From Gambelia wislizenii (Eukaryota > Chordata > Lepidosauria > Squamata > Crotaphytidae), in assembly GCA_030847615.1 (NCBI GenBank), contig JAUMIR010000001.1, forward strand, positions 253,521,187 through 253,585,186: a DNA stretch of 64,000 nucleotides, in the 5' to 3' direction. The notes beneath the pieces are model-generated. The model saw only the letters and a list, made by a program, of their open reading frames with translations. It did not search any database and was not told the origin of the DNA. This document shows, piece after piece, positions 26,477 through 38,734 of this stretch. The position numbers were made by a program, and so were the translations under genes. Every line of letters begins with the position of its first letter. Within the stretch, counting starts at the first letter, position 1.

Positions 26477-27088
26477 AGCCATTATTAGACTAGTGTCTAA
26501 AAATGCTGTAATTCCCCGAATGAAGATAGCTGGAACATCATGGCATTATAACACTTATTATCACATGTATCTCTAAGCATGTGAAAGAAACACCATGGAA
26601 TTATCATATGGAGACCTAAGAACAGGAGTTTACTTCTGTGATTTGACATGGGCGAGATTTTGGCAGTTCTCGTGAGAAGATGCAAGTGCACTTAAAACGC
26701 CAAAAAACCCTTAATTAACAAAGTCAATGAACACAAAAGCACTGAAACAAACTTAAAAATGTGAAAACTATAGGGGAGAGTTCATAAAAATAGCATCATG
26801 TGCTTCATTTTCGCATTCTCTTCCAGATGTTTTCTCACTGAGGACTGCCCATTCATACTGTAATCTCACGATTACAATGGGATATGGTTTTGCACATCAT
26901 CAATAGCACAAACAGAGCACTATTGATGGTTTATTCACGGCTTGTCCCATGAATGAGAAATAATGCCTTTTTTAACAGTTGGAGCACAGAGTAATAGCAC
27001 AAAGATAACAATGTTGCACAATAGCAGGAGCCATTCGCACTACCCGGATGTCGTAATCCCATGATTTTTGCCACGTCTGGTAATGTCC
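26477..27088. mobile_element. TIR element, about 610 bp, CTA target duplication
   Basis: Ends are GCCATTATTAGACTAGTG and TCTGGTAATGTCC, with CTA on both sides (26474-26476, 27089-27091). The interior is nearly collinear with the reverse complement of 34523-35131. Confidence 0.8.
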
Positions 27089-27236
27089 CTAGTCACCACA
27101 TCTCAAACAGAATATTGTAAATTGTGTTGAAACAGACAACAAAACAGTTGGAAGGTGAGGCGATTTCCCTACAAATGAGGTTGTAATGTTTGGTTTTGTC
27201 TGAGGTTTTTTAAGTCTAGAAAAAAGGTGAGATTTA

Positions 27237-27984
27237 CCATATATTCTGGCATATAAGACTGCTTTTTAACACTTGAAAAACTCCTCAAAAGTGGGGGGTC
27301 GTCTTATGTGCCCAGCAGATCTTTTCCCCTGCTGTGAGAATGACTGCCTTGTATTTGAAGTGTTAAATTCCCTGGGCAGTTTCCCCAGCAGATCCTTCCC
27401 CCTGCTGTGAGAATGACTGCTTGAAATTCCCCTCCATTTAGCTCAGGAGAGAAGAGAAGAAGTCTTTAAAAGGACATCAAGTTTTGTCTATGGTGAAATT
27501 CTCTTATCTGAATAAAAGCTTTTGGCAGAGTTAAATCATTCTTTAATTGCAAGGTATTTATTATGGGATTGTATTTTGGTAAACTTGCCAGGAAGATTCC
27601 CATTTGCATAGCTTTGGGGATTTCCTCTCCAGGAGTTTGCAAGTGGCTCTAAAATCATTAATGTGCTCATTCAAAAATGTGGGATTTGATAGCTTCATAT
27701 TAACCAGCTTCATATTAAACAAATTAATTATTAATGCAACCTTACTTTCCAAAGATTGAAGACCACAGAGATTTTTCAAAGTATCCCATGCTTTTTTAGC
27801 TGTTCTGTGTCCTTTAATTTCACATACTATTCCATCATCTACAGCCACTGAGCTGGCTGGCTGGTGGGGGGCAGGATTTACAGCCGGGTGGCTGGCTGGA
27901 TGGGGGGGGCAAACTCTATATTTTAACTTAAAAATTGGGGGCCCGTCTTATACGCCCAGTCGTCTTATACACTGGAATATACTG
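27237..27984. mobile_element. TIR element with TA target duplication carrying a copia Gag fragment
   Basis: Left end CCATATATTCTGGCATATAA and the reverse complement of the right end (CAGTATATTCCAGTGTATAA) match at most positions, and both are flanked by TA (27235-27236, 27985-27986). This fits a Tc1/mariner-type non-autonomous element. The left arm contains an imperfect tandem repeat of about 85 bases (27318-27425). Confidence 0.65.
27480..27848 (-). pseudogene. Ty1/copia-type Gag fragment
   Basis: The minus-strand frame 27848-27561 reads IKGHRTAKKAWDTLKNLCGL, then LFNMKLVNMKLSNPTFLNEH and INDFRATCKLLERKSP. The pattern of AKKAWDTL, a mid-helix block and HINDF is that of copia Gag polyproteins (UBN2-type). 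Upstream it ends abruptly at low-complexity GCTGG repeats; downstream stop codons follow. There is no protease, integrase or RT. It lies within a TA-flanked TIR element (27237-27984), so it was either captured by or inserted into that element. Confidence 0.6.
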
Positions 27985-28074
27985 TATTATAATAGTCAAT
28001 AGGTGTTTTTCTTATCTTTTATAATATTAGAACTTGACTTTGTCCAATGATGCTGAAAGGTGGGTGTAAGGATT

Positions 28075-28255
28075 AGAGTGTTGGAGTGGGATTTGGGAAG
28101 AAATCCCAGTTTGAGTTCCCAGTGAGGTCACCTTAGGCTGTCAATCTTTCTCAGCCTCACCTACCTCACAGGCATGTGGTGAAGATAAATGGGGAGGAGA
28201 GGAGCCATATTTCCCGGGAGTGAGCTCAATGAGAAAAGGATGTGATATACAGGTA
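28075..28255 (+). repeat. MIR-like SINE
   Basis: A GAGTTCCCAGTGAGGTCACC segment followed by CTCAGCCTCACCTACCTCAC fits a diverged MIR-type body. It directly precedes an L3/CR1-like fragment. Confidence 0.4.
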
Positions 28256-28440
28256 ACTGCCAATGTATACATAAATTTAGGACTTCCAAAGGGAAATACT
28301 TTACCTTGGACACCCTGTGGAATTCAGTGCAAGAAGATGTTGTGACAGCCACCAACTTAGATGTCTTTAAAATGGATTTAGACAAATTAATGGAGGATTA
28401 GGTTACGAATCACTATTATTCATAATAGTTATGCTTCCTC
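28255..28440 (+). mobile_element. CR1/L3-like LINE fragment, ORF2 C-terminus
   Basis: One frame reads WNSVQEDVVTATNLDVFKMD and continues LDKLMED, the usual end of CR1/L3-clade ORF2. The 3' continuation appears at 29010-29160, separated by a TIR element. Confidence 0.65.
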
Positions 28441-28456
28441 CAGAATCAAAGACACC

Positions 28457-29005
28457 GGGGTTGTCTAAAGGGTGACAAAAACTCCTCACAAAATGCGTGG
28501 GGAATCCTACCTGTCTTAACAGCATTCCATGTGATTTTGCCGTATTGTGAAGCGGGGGGCGGGGGAAGCCAGCAAAAACTACATGAGAAAAGCCTTTGCA
28601 GCTTTTCCCATAGTTAAAAAAAAAAACAAGGAGGGTGCACATTCCCCCTCGTTATGACAGCAATTCGATAGGAATGGCTGTCCGAGAGAACAGGAAGTGT
28701 GACCCTGATTGGCTGGACAAGTGTGGGGGTGGGGCCACCATTCTCCCCCCCCCCTCAGCAATTGGGAATGGGGAAGGGAGGAGGGAAGCTGTCATAAACC
28801 CACCCACCCACCCCAGCCGCTGCTGCCACCGCCACCACAAAAACCAAGGAAAGGAGGGCTCTCTCACCCTCTTCTTCCTTCCTCAGGTGTCATCCCTGAT
28901 GCAAAGCTTATGGGGGCTGCTGGGGGGGGGAACCATCATTAAGACAAGTCCCAGCTGCTGCAACTTGCTATTAGTGTGAGGCACTATGTTTTTTTCCCCT
29001 CGTAT
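28457..29005. repeat. Dispersed repeat, TTGTCTATA family, in an L3/CR1-like LINE
   Basis: The left end GGGGTTGTCTAAAGG and the reverse complement of the right end (CCCCTTCTATACGAGGGG) are comparable. The interior has GGAATGGCTGTCCGAGAGAA and a CCACCACCC-rich block. It interrupts the LINE fragment 28255-28440 / 29010-29160. Confidence 0.45.
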
Positions 29006-29009
29006 AGAA

Positions 29010-29160
29010 GGGGCTACCATCTTGGCCACTGTGGAATAACAGCAAGAGAGGCCTACTGCTCTTTGTGAGCTTCCATAAGCATCTAACTGACCATAGAGGC
29101 CCGGCTAACTAGGGCAATCTTTGGTCCTATCCAGCAGTACTCCTCTTGTGTTCCTGTGAA
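29010..29160 (+). mobile_element. CR1/L3-like LINE 3' end, continuation
   Basis: GGCCACTGTGGAATAACAGC is followed by CTTTGGTCCTATCCAGCAGT and a CTCTTGTGTTCC end, a diverged LINE 3' end that should follow the fragment ending at 28440. Confidence 0.5.
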
Positions 29161-29344
29161 ATCCTAAGCACAGTATATCTCAGACTAAGCATGTTTACAT
29201 CCCCATTGCACATTGCTTATTTGTTCTGTGGAAAGACCTCCTTCAAAAACCTTAATTTACATACCCCACAAGTAGGTTGTCACACAGAGGCAACACAATT
29301 ATCACCATTTAAAAAGCAGCTGCTAAGTGATTGCTGTTGTGAGC

Positions 29345-29725
29345 CTGGGTCGCTTTCACACTACACAATTACAATTCTTTGATACCCTTTTAACTGTCAT
29401 GGCTCCATCCTATGGGATACTGCAATTCATAGTTTCATGGGGTTTCCAGAATTAGCTCCCAGAGAGCTCTAGTGCTTCACTAAACTACAAATCCCAGGAT
29501 CCCATAGGATGCAGCCATAGCAGTTGAAGCACTTTGATACCACTTTAACCACCATAGCTTCATCCTATTGGATTCTGGGATTTGTGGTTCCATAGAGTAT
29601 TTAGAATTATCAGCAGAGAGCACTAGTACTTCACTAAATTACAAATCCCACAATTCTATAAGATGCAGTGACGGCAGTTACAGTGGTATCAAAGTTTTAT
29701 AATTGTGTAATATGAAAGAGATCCT
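29345..29725. mobile_element. Fold-back MITE, tandem pair of units
   Basis: Two successive units of about 180 bases each contain CACTTTAAC-CATAGCTTCATC, then a CAGAGAGC block, then a CCCATAGGATGCAGCCATAG-type arm. Each is itself an inverted repeat. The outer ends CACACTACACAATTACAA and TTATAATTGTGTAATATG also pair. A single unit lies at 10545-10750. Confidence 0.65.
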
Positions 29726-29999
29726 AGTTTTTGGTCCTCTGTCTGGTCCATTTCCCCTTGGTCTGGTGTACAAGTGTGGTAAGAAAGTAGGGAAAGAGGC
29801 CCAGAGAAGGAATTGCAAAAAGAATAGCCTCCAGTTTGTTATAGATCTCCTTCTACTATAACTATAAGGAAGAGACTAATGTAACAGCGAGACATAAAAG
29901 TTCTCACAAAGGGAAGCAGGAGTTTTGTCCACCTGCTCTGGCAGGAAATAAGTCCAATAATTCTAATAATGGTTGAGCATAGAGGCTTCTACTTGGACA

Positions 30000-31640
30000 G
30001 GGCTAAGACATATGAATTATGCGTTGGCTAGGCCATTAAGAAACAGTGGTAAATTTGGGGCTTAGTCAAGAGGGAACTTATGAAATATGACTTACTTCAT
30101 CAATGCTTTCATGTAATAAAGTGCAATGGTTTAACTCAGGGAGATTTCTTACACTTATTTCCAGAAAACTAACTCAGTCATAAAAATGGGGTTAGAATTG
30201 ACACAAGTTTGGCTTCCAGTCCATATGCAGTCAGCTAGGCCGTTACGATCAATGAAGTACAGTCAGTAGGTATCACTGTGAGTAGTACTGTACTCCTATA
30301 TTAGCTTCACTCATCTTCATTTTTTAAAACATTTCATGTCATTACAGAAATATAGCTGGAATCACAAGTAATTACCTAGAAAGCTTTTTCTTTAAAAAAA
30401 ACACAAAAAAACCCTTACAATGTATAATTTATTCTAATTCCTTTATGCTATTTTAAAATTGACCAGACATTTTAAGTGCTTGAGAGGTATGCATGTGGTG
30501 TCAATGGGCTATTTCTAATAGGCATTACTGTACAGTTCTGGATGTTCCTGATAATTTGAATAAATTTCGTTTGAAACTCAGGTCACTTGAAGTATTTAGA
30601 ATAGTAACTAAGAGTGGAAAATAAGGCTCTGTGGATCCTGTTCAAGGTGGTCTTTGTGATAAAACTCTGAAATAATATTTCTTTTAAAGTGATACAGCCG
30701 CAGGAAAAAAGTCATCACTTTTGAGACCTAAAGAGCAGCTAATAGTCAAGGGTCTTTTATGTGCACATGGCAATAACTGTAGAAATAAGATCCATTGTAT
30801 TCTGTGGGAATTTTGGTTTATGGACAATTAGCACATAGTGTAATGATACAATATGCCATTACTGTGGGCTTGATTTTCTTTGTTTTTGTTTTTTTAATAA
30901 TAGGAATCACTGTGGCATCATTAAATAGTAATTTTGTTTTCCAACTGCTTTTCTGTGAACTGAAGAAATATTATCCCTGTTGTAAACAGGGTTCAGCCAA
31001 AAAGCCAATAGCAACTTTGTTCATCTATTACATTTCTGCATTGTTTCCCTGGGCCTCCATTTTTATTTTTATTTTTATTTTTATTTTTATTTTTCATGGA
31101 GGGGCAGGGAAATAATGCACAGACCTGGCCACTCATAGGGAGAATCTCTTCTAGACTCTATGACCTCCAGAGAACAGTGTGGAGTGTGCTATTTCTGCTG
31201 CTCTGCTTCCACAAAAATCACAGCCTACCATTATAAAATGCCTACATTTAGCTGCAGTTGAAAGTACTATTGTCAGATATCAGCTGTCCCAAATTAATAG
31301 AGCACAAGTTTCAGAATCCATCAGAAAACTTTATCGCTAGAAATTCAGGAAGCATACTATACAAAGCCATTGCTGTGAATGGGAGCCTAATGGACACACT
31401 CTAAATTCAAAGCATTTTACAATCACCAAAATCTGGCGGGCTACAAGATCATTGGTCAGCCATCACCCCCTGACACAAACATTCCTTAAACAGAAACCAC
31501 CTTCTTTCCAGGCTTTAGAAAACCATTAATTGCACCTGCATCATTATCTCTCCTTTCCCAGGCAAAACCCAAACAGTTACACATACATCCCACACAAAAA
31601 GTTAGGCCCATTATACACCGAGGCCACAGGAAAATAAGCA
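30000..31640. other. AT-rich DNA, nothing recognised
   Basis: Only short frames and an ATTTTT repeat. No family match by eye. Confidence 0.45.
31057..31094. repeat. (ATTTTT)n microsatellite
   Basis: About six units of TTTTTA. Confidence 0.9.
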
Positions 31641-31645
31641 AAGGT

Positions 31646-32240
31646 CTTGTCTATATGAGGGGAGGGGGAATATGAACACAACCAAAAAGGCAGGCGTTCG
31701 CAATGATGCAATCTTCCTACATGGCTAAAAGAGCCCCCCCCCTAAACTCCGCATGCCTCCCTAGCAAGCTGGCAGCCACGAGTGATTTACTCATGATTTT
31801 AAATCTGCCGCTGCCATTAAAAAAAAAAAAAGTTTTCCAGGGTGCGCACAAGCAACACTTCATATTTACAAATAAATACAGTTGTCCCTCCATATCCACG
31901 GATTTGGTATCCATGGATTTAAGTATTCACGGCCTGAAAATATTCTTAAAATAATAATAATCCAAAAAGCAAACCTTGACTTTGCCATCTTATATAAGGG
32001 ACACCATTTTCCTATGGCATTGCATATAACGGGACTTGAGCATTCATGGATTTTGGTGTCCAAGGGGGGTCCTGGAACCAACCCACAGTGAATATGAAGG
32101 GACAAATGTAAAATAAAATTTAAAAATATAAAATCACCATTTGATTGATTTACCAGACCCTCACTTAGCTGAAAATCTAAGATGGCGGCCGTAGCTGCTT
32201 TCCCTCTTTGCTAGCATTGCCCCCTGTGCTCATCCAGTCA
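31646..32240. repeat. Dispersed repeat, TTGTCTATA family, split by a Tigger-like MITE
   Basis: Starts CTTGTCTATATGAGGGGAGG and includes CACGAGTGATTTACTCATG. It is interrupted at 31877-32110 and resumes with TCACTTAGCTGAAAATCTAA and GATGGCGGCCGTAGCTGCTT. It parallels 39985-40400. Confidence 0.5.
31877..32110. mobile_element. Tigger-like MITE (copy 2)
   Basis: Starts TACAGTTGTCCCTCCATATC and ends AGGGACAAATGTA, with TA at both ends. It is inserted in the TTGTCTATA-type element that spans roughly 31646-32240. Confidence 0.82.
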
Positions 32241-33889
32241 ATCAGATGGCACTGCCTGTTCATATCTGTGCGAGCTTGAGTGTTCAAATGGTTGCACATT
32301 TGGAAGTCGTAAGGAGCTTTTCAGAAACTCCGTACGAAGCCCCAGATGCAGTGCACACGGACTTTGCGATGGATTTGGCTTCCACCCTTCTAAATGGCAC
32401 ATATTTGTGTGAACAGCCATTTGAACAGATCACCAATCTTTTGCATCGCATACATATTATTTTGATTGTATAGCCAGGACCAAAAATGGCAAGAACAGGA
32501 GCCAAGGGATCCGATCTTGACAGCTATTTGCACAGGGCTGCAAGCTATGCTTCTGGGGCCCTGTGGTATGAAGGGGGACCCGGATAAGGGCAGAAAAGTG
32601 GCAACACACCTTTGGCAGGGGCACTGATACACCAGCATGTGCTGCAAAACAAAGCAAGGATCGATTTTCAAGGTTATTGCAGTGTACTGTTTAAATTTAG
32701 TGGATTTCTCCTAACATGAGAGTGTCAGGGAACCAATCAAATGGTGCCTTGTGGGGGGGGGGAGTGGAACAAGGAAACAGCAGGAGCCCACCCTGTGACT
32801 TTTCCAGTATTGTTATTGATCATGTGCCCCCAAAGATAGTCTCTCATTGGTTCCATTTCCAGTCAATCTTGCCCTAGAAGTAATCCTTCACATTAAAATG
32901 TCTGCCACCCTTGCCTGCCAGTATGGTAACCTTTCATCCATCATGAAAGAAAGTGGTGGCCAGCTTGCATAAAGCTGCATATGCAGGTATGAAATTCAGA
33001 TTATGTTTTGTGTTTTGAACAGAATTAACAATACATCTTACACAAGTGGGAGAGATTGTGCCTGCCAATCATCTGCTGTCCATGTGCAAACTGTGGATGG
33101 CAATTTCGAGATCCCTGATCTTCTAGATGAATATTTGTCATTAAACCAGACGTGGGCTGGACAGACCTTCCAACAGAGGACACATTCAAAATGATGACAT
33201 CATCTGGTAGCCCTTCAAACAAAGAACTGTTCTTTGCATGAGAGAGAGGGGGGAAGGAGAGGGAGAATCCATTCTGGGTTTAATTCAAACTTAAAGAGAT
33301 TTAAACTTAAAGAGATTTAAAAGAGGTGCTGAACCTATTTTGGGAATACAGTTCATCACCTTGGAAAGCTCAGCATAATACCTGGAACAGATTTAGCACT
33401 TTACCGACATGGAAGCCATCAGGCACCATAGCACTTGTGGTGGGGGAAAACCTCCTTTTGAGCAGAAGACTCCTCCGGGAAGGACTAACACAACCCCTCA
33501 CCCCTTGCTCTGGTCTCTGGCAGTCCAGTAATGTTAAGCCACTTTACATTCTCTTGGGAACAGCAACCGGGCAGTATATTAGGGGGAATAATCCCAACCA
33601 ATGATGGCACGGGAGGTGGGGGTGCGGAAAGGCCAAACTGCACCAGGTAACAGTGACAGAGGGAGGGGTGACATCAGCCTTAGTGATGCCACAGAGCCCA
33701 ACCATTTTTAGCTTCCTTCCCTTCTCCTTCTAAAGGCATGTTTAAAGGAGGGGGGATCGCTAGTTTTTATGTTGCATATGCAAGCACTGATGGGGAACTT
33801 TGCCTATTGAGTTGATCCAAGAGAACTTTAATCTTCAGCAGCAATTCATCCAGCAGAGGAAAGGAACAAGCAAACAAACAAGCAGGCTC

Positions 33890-33891
<2 letters not shown>

Positions 33892-33920
<29 letters not shown>
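33892..33920. repeat. (GT)n microsatellite
   Basis: About 14 GT units, followed by a diverged TGCATGCGTGCATGTGCACA stretch. Confidence 0.95.
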
Positions 33921-33964
33921 TGCGTGCATGTGCACACACACGTACAGAGCTTGTTAGGTCAGCA

Positions 33965-34140
33965 TTATTAATTAATTAATTAATTTTCATTTGTATGTTG
34001 CCTATTTCTTGCAGCGGAACCCAAGGTGGCTCACAAAAAGAATCTGTTAAACCCCTAACAATAAAAATATTAAACAATTAAAAATCATCATGCTAAAACA
34101 GTATAAAATCATTTAAAAGGTATACAAAAATAAAAAAAAC
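33965..34140. repeat. Unclassified dispersed repeat, relative of 3375-3560
   Basis: ATTAATTAATTAATTTTCAT lead, then TTGCCTATTTCTTGCAGCGG and an A-rich trailing part with ATAAAAATATTAAACAATTA. Confidence 0.45.
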
Positions 34141-34522
34141 CCACACATTTTATGGGGGTGGAACTATTTTCAAGTGTTTTCACATACTTGGAGAGCTTTC
34201 TTCATGATTTGGGAGGAAACCATCTGAAAATCACACCAAGAATGTTTTTAAAAATTTCAGGTGGCTGGGAGATTTGGGGGGGGGGCTGGTGGGGAGACCT
34301 GAAGGGGCCACAAAATTGAGTCCTGGGGCTGCATGTGACCCCCTGGGCCACACTATGTCCACCCCTATCTTATTTCAACAATGCTGACCTGAGAACTTGC
34401 TACACTGCACCTGAGGAGACTAGAGCAGCTTATGGGGTGACAAACAGGCTGCATGGCAACAAACACTTAACTGCTGGTCTCCTCCCCATGACAACTGTTG
34501 CTTGAGGGAGATGCCTCACTCT

Positions 34523-35131
34523 GAACTTTATCAGATGCAGCAAAAATAGCAGGATAACAACATCACAGTAGCACGAGTGGCCCCGCTACCAGATAACGTC
34601 ATGATTCTCTCATTCCCCAGCCACAAAATCCCATCACTTTTAATTGACAAGTTAACCCATGAATAGATCATCAATAGCACTATTTTCATGCTATTGAAAA
34701 CATGCGAAACCATGTCCTGTTGTAATTGCAAGATTACAGCATAAATGGGTGGTCATCAGTGAAAACACATCTGGGTGACAATAGGAAAAACAAGCACAGG
34801 ATGCTCTTTTTATGCACTGCCTCATTTTGCCGGCAAGTTCTTAGGTTTATTTCAGTGCTTGTGTATTCATTTACTTTTTAAATTGAGGGTTGTTTTGTTT
34901 TGTTTTTGTTTTTTTACATTTAATCATGCTTGCATCTTTTCACAAGAACTGCCAAAATCTCACCCATGCCAAATCATGGAAGTAAACTCCCATTGTTAAA
35001 TTGCTCGTGGTCATTGTGTGATGATTCTGTGGCAGTTCTTTTGTATGATTACAGCAATGTGCAAAGGTAAGTTTCCGCCATCTACATTTGTGAAATTACA
35101 GTGTTTTGGGATGCTCGTCTGATAGAGCTGG
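34523..35131. mobile_element. TIR element, relative of 26477-27088 in inverse orientation
   Basis: Starts GAACTTTATCAGATGCAG. Landmarks AATTGCAAGATTACAGCATA and CAAATCATGGAAGTAAACTC match 26477-27088 on the other strand. The right end (CTGATAGAGCT) is diverged and the target duplication is unclear. Confidence 0.72.
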
Positions 35132-35134
35132 CTC

Positions 35135-36750
35135 TACTGAATAGGTGCTGCCAGAGGGCAGCCACCTCCTGGGTGGAATTGGGCCTGGTACCAAATTCCT
35201 ATAGAGCAGCACGTGGAAGAGCTGGGCAATGAGAGCACAAGCAGGCCAGATGACAAGCTGAAACCTTCCCCAATCTACACACCGTTCTCTTTGAAACTGT
35301 TTTTCTCCTGGAAGAAAAGTAGTAAAAATGTGGTCTGGAATGGGGTTTCCCTTTCCTCTTCTTGATTATGCTGCACTTAAAATCAGCCCACCCCACCCCT
35401 GCCCTTGTCTATGGAGTTAATTGGCAGGGTTCAGGGGCCATCGCATCTACAGTACTTGCAATCTCCCTAGACCAAATAAGTTCTGCATGCATAAATATTT
35501 GGCAAGAATGTGCTTTGGTTTAAGACGCAGAGAGTTTGTTGGCATTGACACTCAGGACTATGGAGGAAGCAAGAAACTGGATGGTAAAGAGGGGGTTACC
35601 ACCACAGTCTAGGAGGCATACATCTCTCATATCCTACTCTGGGTTCACATGTCTTATAAGGTAAAGAGAGAGTGAGAGAAAATGAGAGGTTCCTTTAGTA
35701 AATTTTGTATTTTTAGTCTATCCATAATCTTCAGATTTATAAGAAATGCTGATTAAGCTGTCTCTCCTTCCTGCAGATGGTTTCTGTTACCTTCCATTCT
35801 CGGCAAACATTTTTCTGTCCACTCATCAGTCCATCCCATTTTGCAAGAGAAGATGACTTCAAAACATTCAGCATTGCTTCCCTGTGGCTATTCCCCCATG
35901 TGCAGGGTTTTGCAATCCTCTTTGGATCATTCTAGGTTTATTTTGGCCATGAAAAAGGTTCTTGTAATCTTGATGACTTGGAAAAGGCACTTTCTTAGAA
36001 CTAGTGTCTATGATGGCACAATTTTGTGTAAGTGCTTGTTACCCAGGTAACTAATTGTCACATCACTAGATGGTTTCCTTGAGTAGGACAGATGGTGGGA
36101 AATATACATTTCTTACATGGGCATACAACAATGTTCCATACAATACTTTTACACATAAAGTGGTTTGTGTGCATGATTTTAAAATGAAATTTATGAAGTG
36201 ACTTTCCCTAATGTATAGCTTGAACATTGTGCAGTTTTGTAGGTCTACCTTTAAAACATCAACACTGCAAAATAAGTCTGAGGCAGGGCTCCACATTGGA
36301 CAAAGTTACAAAATAGTGAGCAAGCTTTCAAGTTCTCCAGGTTCTTCCTCAGGTTGAATGTCAGGAAAGTATAGGAGGTGGCTTTGGCAGGAGAGGAGAC
36401 AGAGAAAAATCTAGCTTGATGTTGAAATCGCAAAATCTGCAACTAGTCAGAGTCATAAGACGAAGTGCACAGGAACCCTGAAAATGTTTCTAAAGTGGGA
36501 GAATCAACACTGGCAGGCAGGTTTTTATTAATTTTACTTACTTGCAAGTACATGCAGAGGAGAGAAAATTACTTTTCCAATCCTTCATTGAAACATTCTT
36601 AAATATGAAGTCTCACAAGCTGAATGTGTACTTAGAAGTGTTCTCCATGTGTTCAGAGTAGCTTACTACAAAGTAAGTGCACATAGTGTAGATTGCAGGC
36701 AGCCTTTAATATTCCTTTAATAGGCCCAAAGACAACATACATCTTAGTAT
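35135..36750. other. Apparently unique DNA, nothing recognised
   Basis: No TIR, SINE or LINE signature and no frame with recognisable similarity. Confidence 0.45.
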
Positions 36751-36756
36751 TTCTTA

Positions 36757-37043
36757 AGGGCTTACCACACTCTGAAGAAAAGTGGCAAAGCAGCAAGAAT
36801 GTTCCATCTTCCCTGCTGCCTTACTGTGTTCTTTCGTTCCGGTTCCATGGGGGACTGAGGTAAAACTGCATCTTTTTGCTAACCAAAAAAACCTGTTAGC
36901 AAAAAGAAGCAGTTTTACTTTGGTCCCCCATGGGACTGGAAAGAAAGAATGCCAGAAGAATGCCAGCATCATGTGGTAAGGCAGCAAGGAAGATGGAACA
37001 TTCCTGCTGCTTTACCACTTTTCTTAAGAGTGTGGTAAGCCCC
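36757..37043. mobile_element. Palindromic MITE, 287 bp, TTA target duplication
   Basis: Starts AGGGCTTACCACACTCT and ends with its near reverse complement. The arms pair over about 135 bases around GTTAGCAAAAAG near 36895. TTA flanks both ends (36754-36756, 37044-37046). It is a different family from the GGAGATTTTCAGA elements. Confidence 0.88.
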
Positions 37044-37625
37044 TTAGTGCTTGATTCTTTAGTGTACTCCTGACTGATAATCCTTGAGGAGGCTCCTCTG
37101 GTAGTCCAAATTTGCCAGATCATTTCAGGAATCCTCCACTGCCCCTCTAGTGTAATCTTAGGAGGGCTTGAGCCTCTCTGCCCCCCCCCACCCAATATTT
37201 TGGGGTCCTTGGAAGAGTTTGAAAAGAGAGCAAATACAAACTTCTACTAGAAGCTACACAGGTTTCAAGTTACACCTAGTGGTAGTTGATAGCTTCTGTA
37301 TCAGTAGGGGTGATGACTCCATTCTGGTATTGATTCTGAACTTTAAAGGAACAATCCAAGGTGCTGAACCTATTTGTGGGAGAGGGTTCAACACCGTGGA
37401 TACCTCCTTTAAAGTTTGGACTGAAACCCCATGTGCATTCATTGTCCCAGTGACAGCTGCCTTGAGGCCCAGTCTTGGGGGAAAGGTGGGATATTGATGA
37501 TGATGATGATGATGATGGCCCTCCAACCAGCAGCTGTTGTGACCTGTTTTCAGTTCAAATTCCTCCACCACCACCCCAGCCATTGTTCAGTTTCACCTGA
37601 ATGATGAAGATACAGGGAAGATTAG

Positions 37626-38174
37626 GGACTTTATCAGATGTGGCAAATATGGCGTCATAACAATACCTAATGAATGCAAAAGGGCGCACATACCATACAG
37701 CAGAGTCCTTTTGCCATCTTGTCTTGTTAAAAAGCCATTCTATTTTATTGACGGGCCAAGCCGTCAATTGATCTCCTGTGGCACTTGAAACTGCATACCA
37801 TTGTGCTCATGTGAATATAGTGTCAATGACAGAACACTTCCGGGTGAGATTGTGACAACCAAGAAGGGGAATCTCTTTTTACGAACCTCCCTGGTGTATT
37901 TGGCACTTTTAAAGTGTGTTTCTGTGCTTGTGTCTGCATTTTATGTCTTTCTCTTGCTTTAATTTTTGAATTTACTGTGTCCATGTCTTCTCACAAGAAT
38001 CACTGAGATTTGGAACCTGGAAGTAAACGGAGCTCCGTTCGTGCTCCGTTACTGCCAGGGCTGCCTTTCTGGCACTGCTAGAGGTAGGTCTGGTAAAGGG
38101 GGTTCTTTTTGTATAAAAATGCCACAATATATGCTGGCCAAAGAATGTTTCTGAAGGGTGATCTGATAAAGTCC
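37626..38174. mobile_element. TIR element related to 8650-9289
   Basis: Begins GGACTTTATCAGATGTGG and ends TGATCTGATAAAGTCC. Internal landmarks (AAAGTGTGTTTCTGTGCTTG, CCTGGAAGTAAACGGAGCTC) match its relatives. No target duplication is apparent. Confidence 0.75.
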
Positions 38175-38649
38175 TCCATCTTCTTCCATCTGCAGTTGAA
38201 TAAACAACTTGGGTTTTGAATTGGAAAAGGACAAGAAAGGTGGGTGGGTTAAGCAGTCACTTTCTGCACACACTTCTTCCACTGCAAGACAGCCAGCACT
38301 AGGGCTGCTTTGGGTCCCTAAAAAAGCAGATGAAAGCATAATCAAAATCCCCGTAATGTGTCATTTGAACACTAAGTCAGTAAGATTTATTGGAACACTT
38401 ATTGGTTTAATATAATAAATTAGCGTGAACCTAAATCCCATGTCTCCAAGTTTTAGACTTTGAGGATTGTACATGTCAAGATTTAAAACTAACTCTTTGG
38501 TCTTTCTTTCTTTTATTTTTCCGTTCATATCCCATTTGAGATCTTTTTCAAAACAGGATGTTTTCATTAAGAATGATGCTACTTTGGTGCCCTCTTGTGG
38601 CCACAAATAGCCATCAGTCTCTACAATAATAGATTACACGTGCAATCCA

Positions 38650-38734
38650 AAACACATTTACAAGGAAGTAAATCCAGCGATTTGCCCAAGATCACCCAGT
38701 GGGTTTCTGTGGCTGAATGGAGATTTGAAATATA
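38650..38734 (+). repeat. SINE 5' portion, interrupted by a MITE
   Basis: SINE core (GATCACCCAGTGGGTTTCTG) runs to GAGATTTGAAATATA, then is broken by the TIR element 38735-39313 and continues at 39314. Confidence 0.7.

Noticed and set aside
28635..28979. Proline/histidine-rich frames at a GC-rich block
   Set aside because: The block belongs to the dispersed TTGTCTATA-family repeat inserted in a LINE fragment; low complexity, no domains.
32246..32473. Overlapping frames on both strands as a small gene
   Set aside because: Frames are equally open on both strands and show no recognisable domain; chance openness in slightly GC-richer DNA is more likely.
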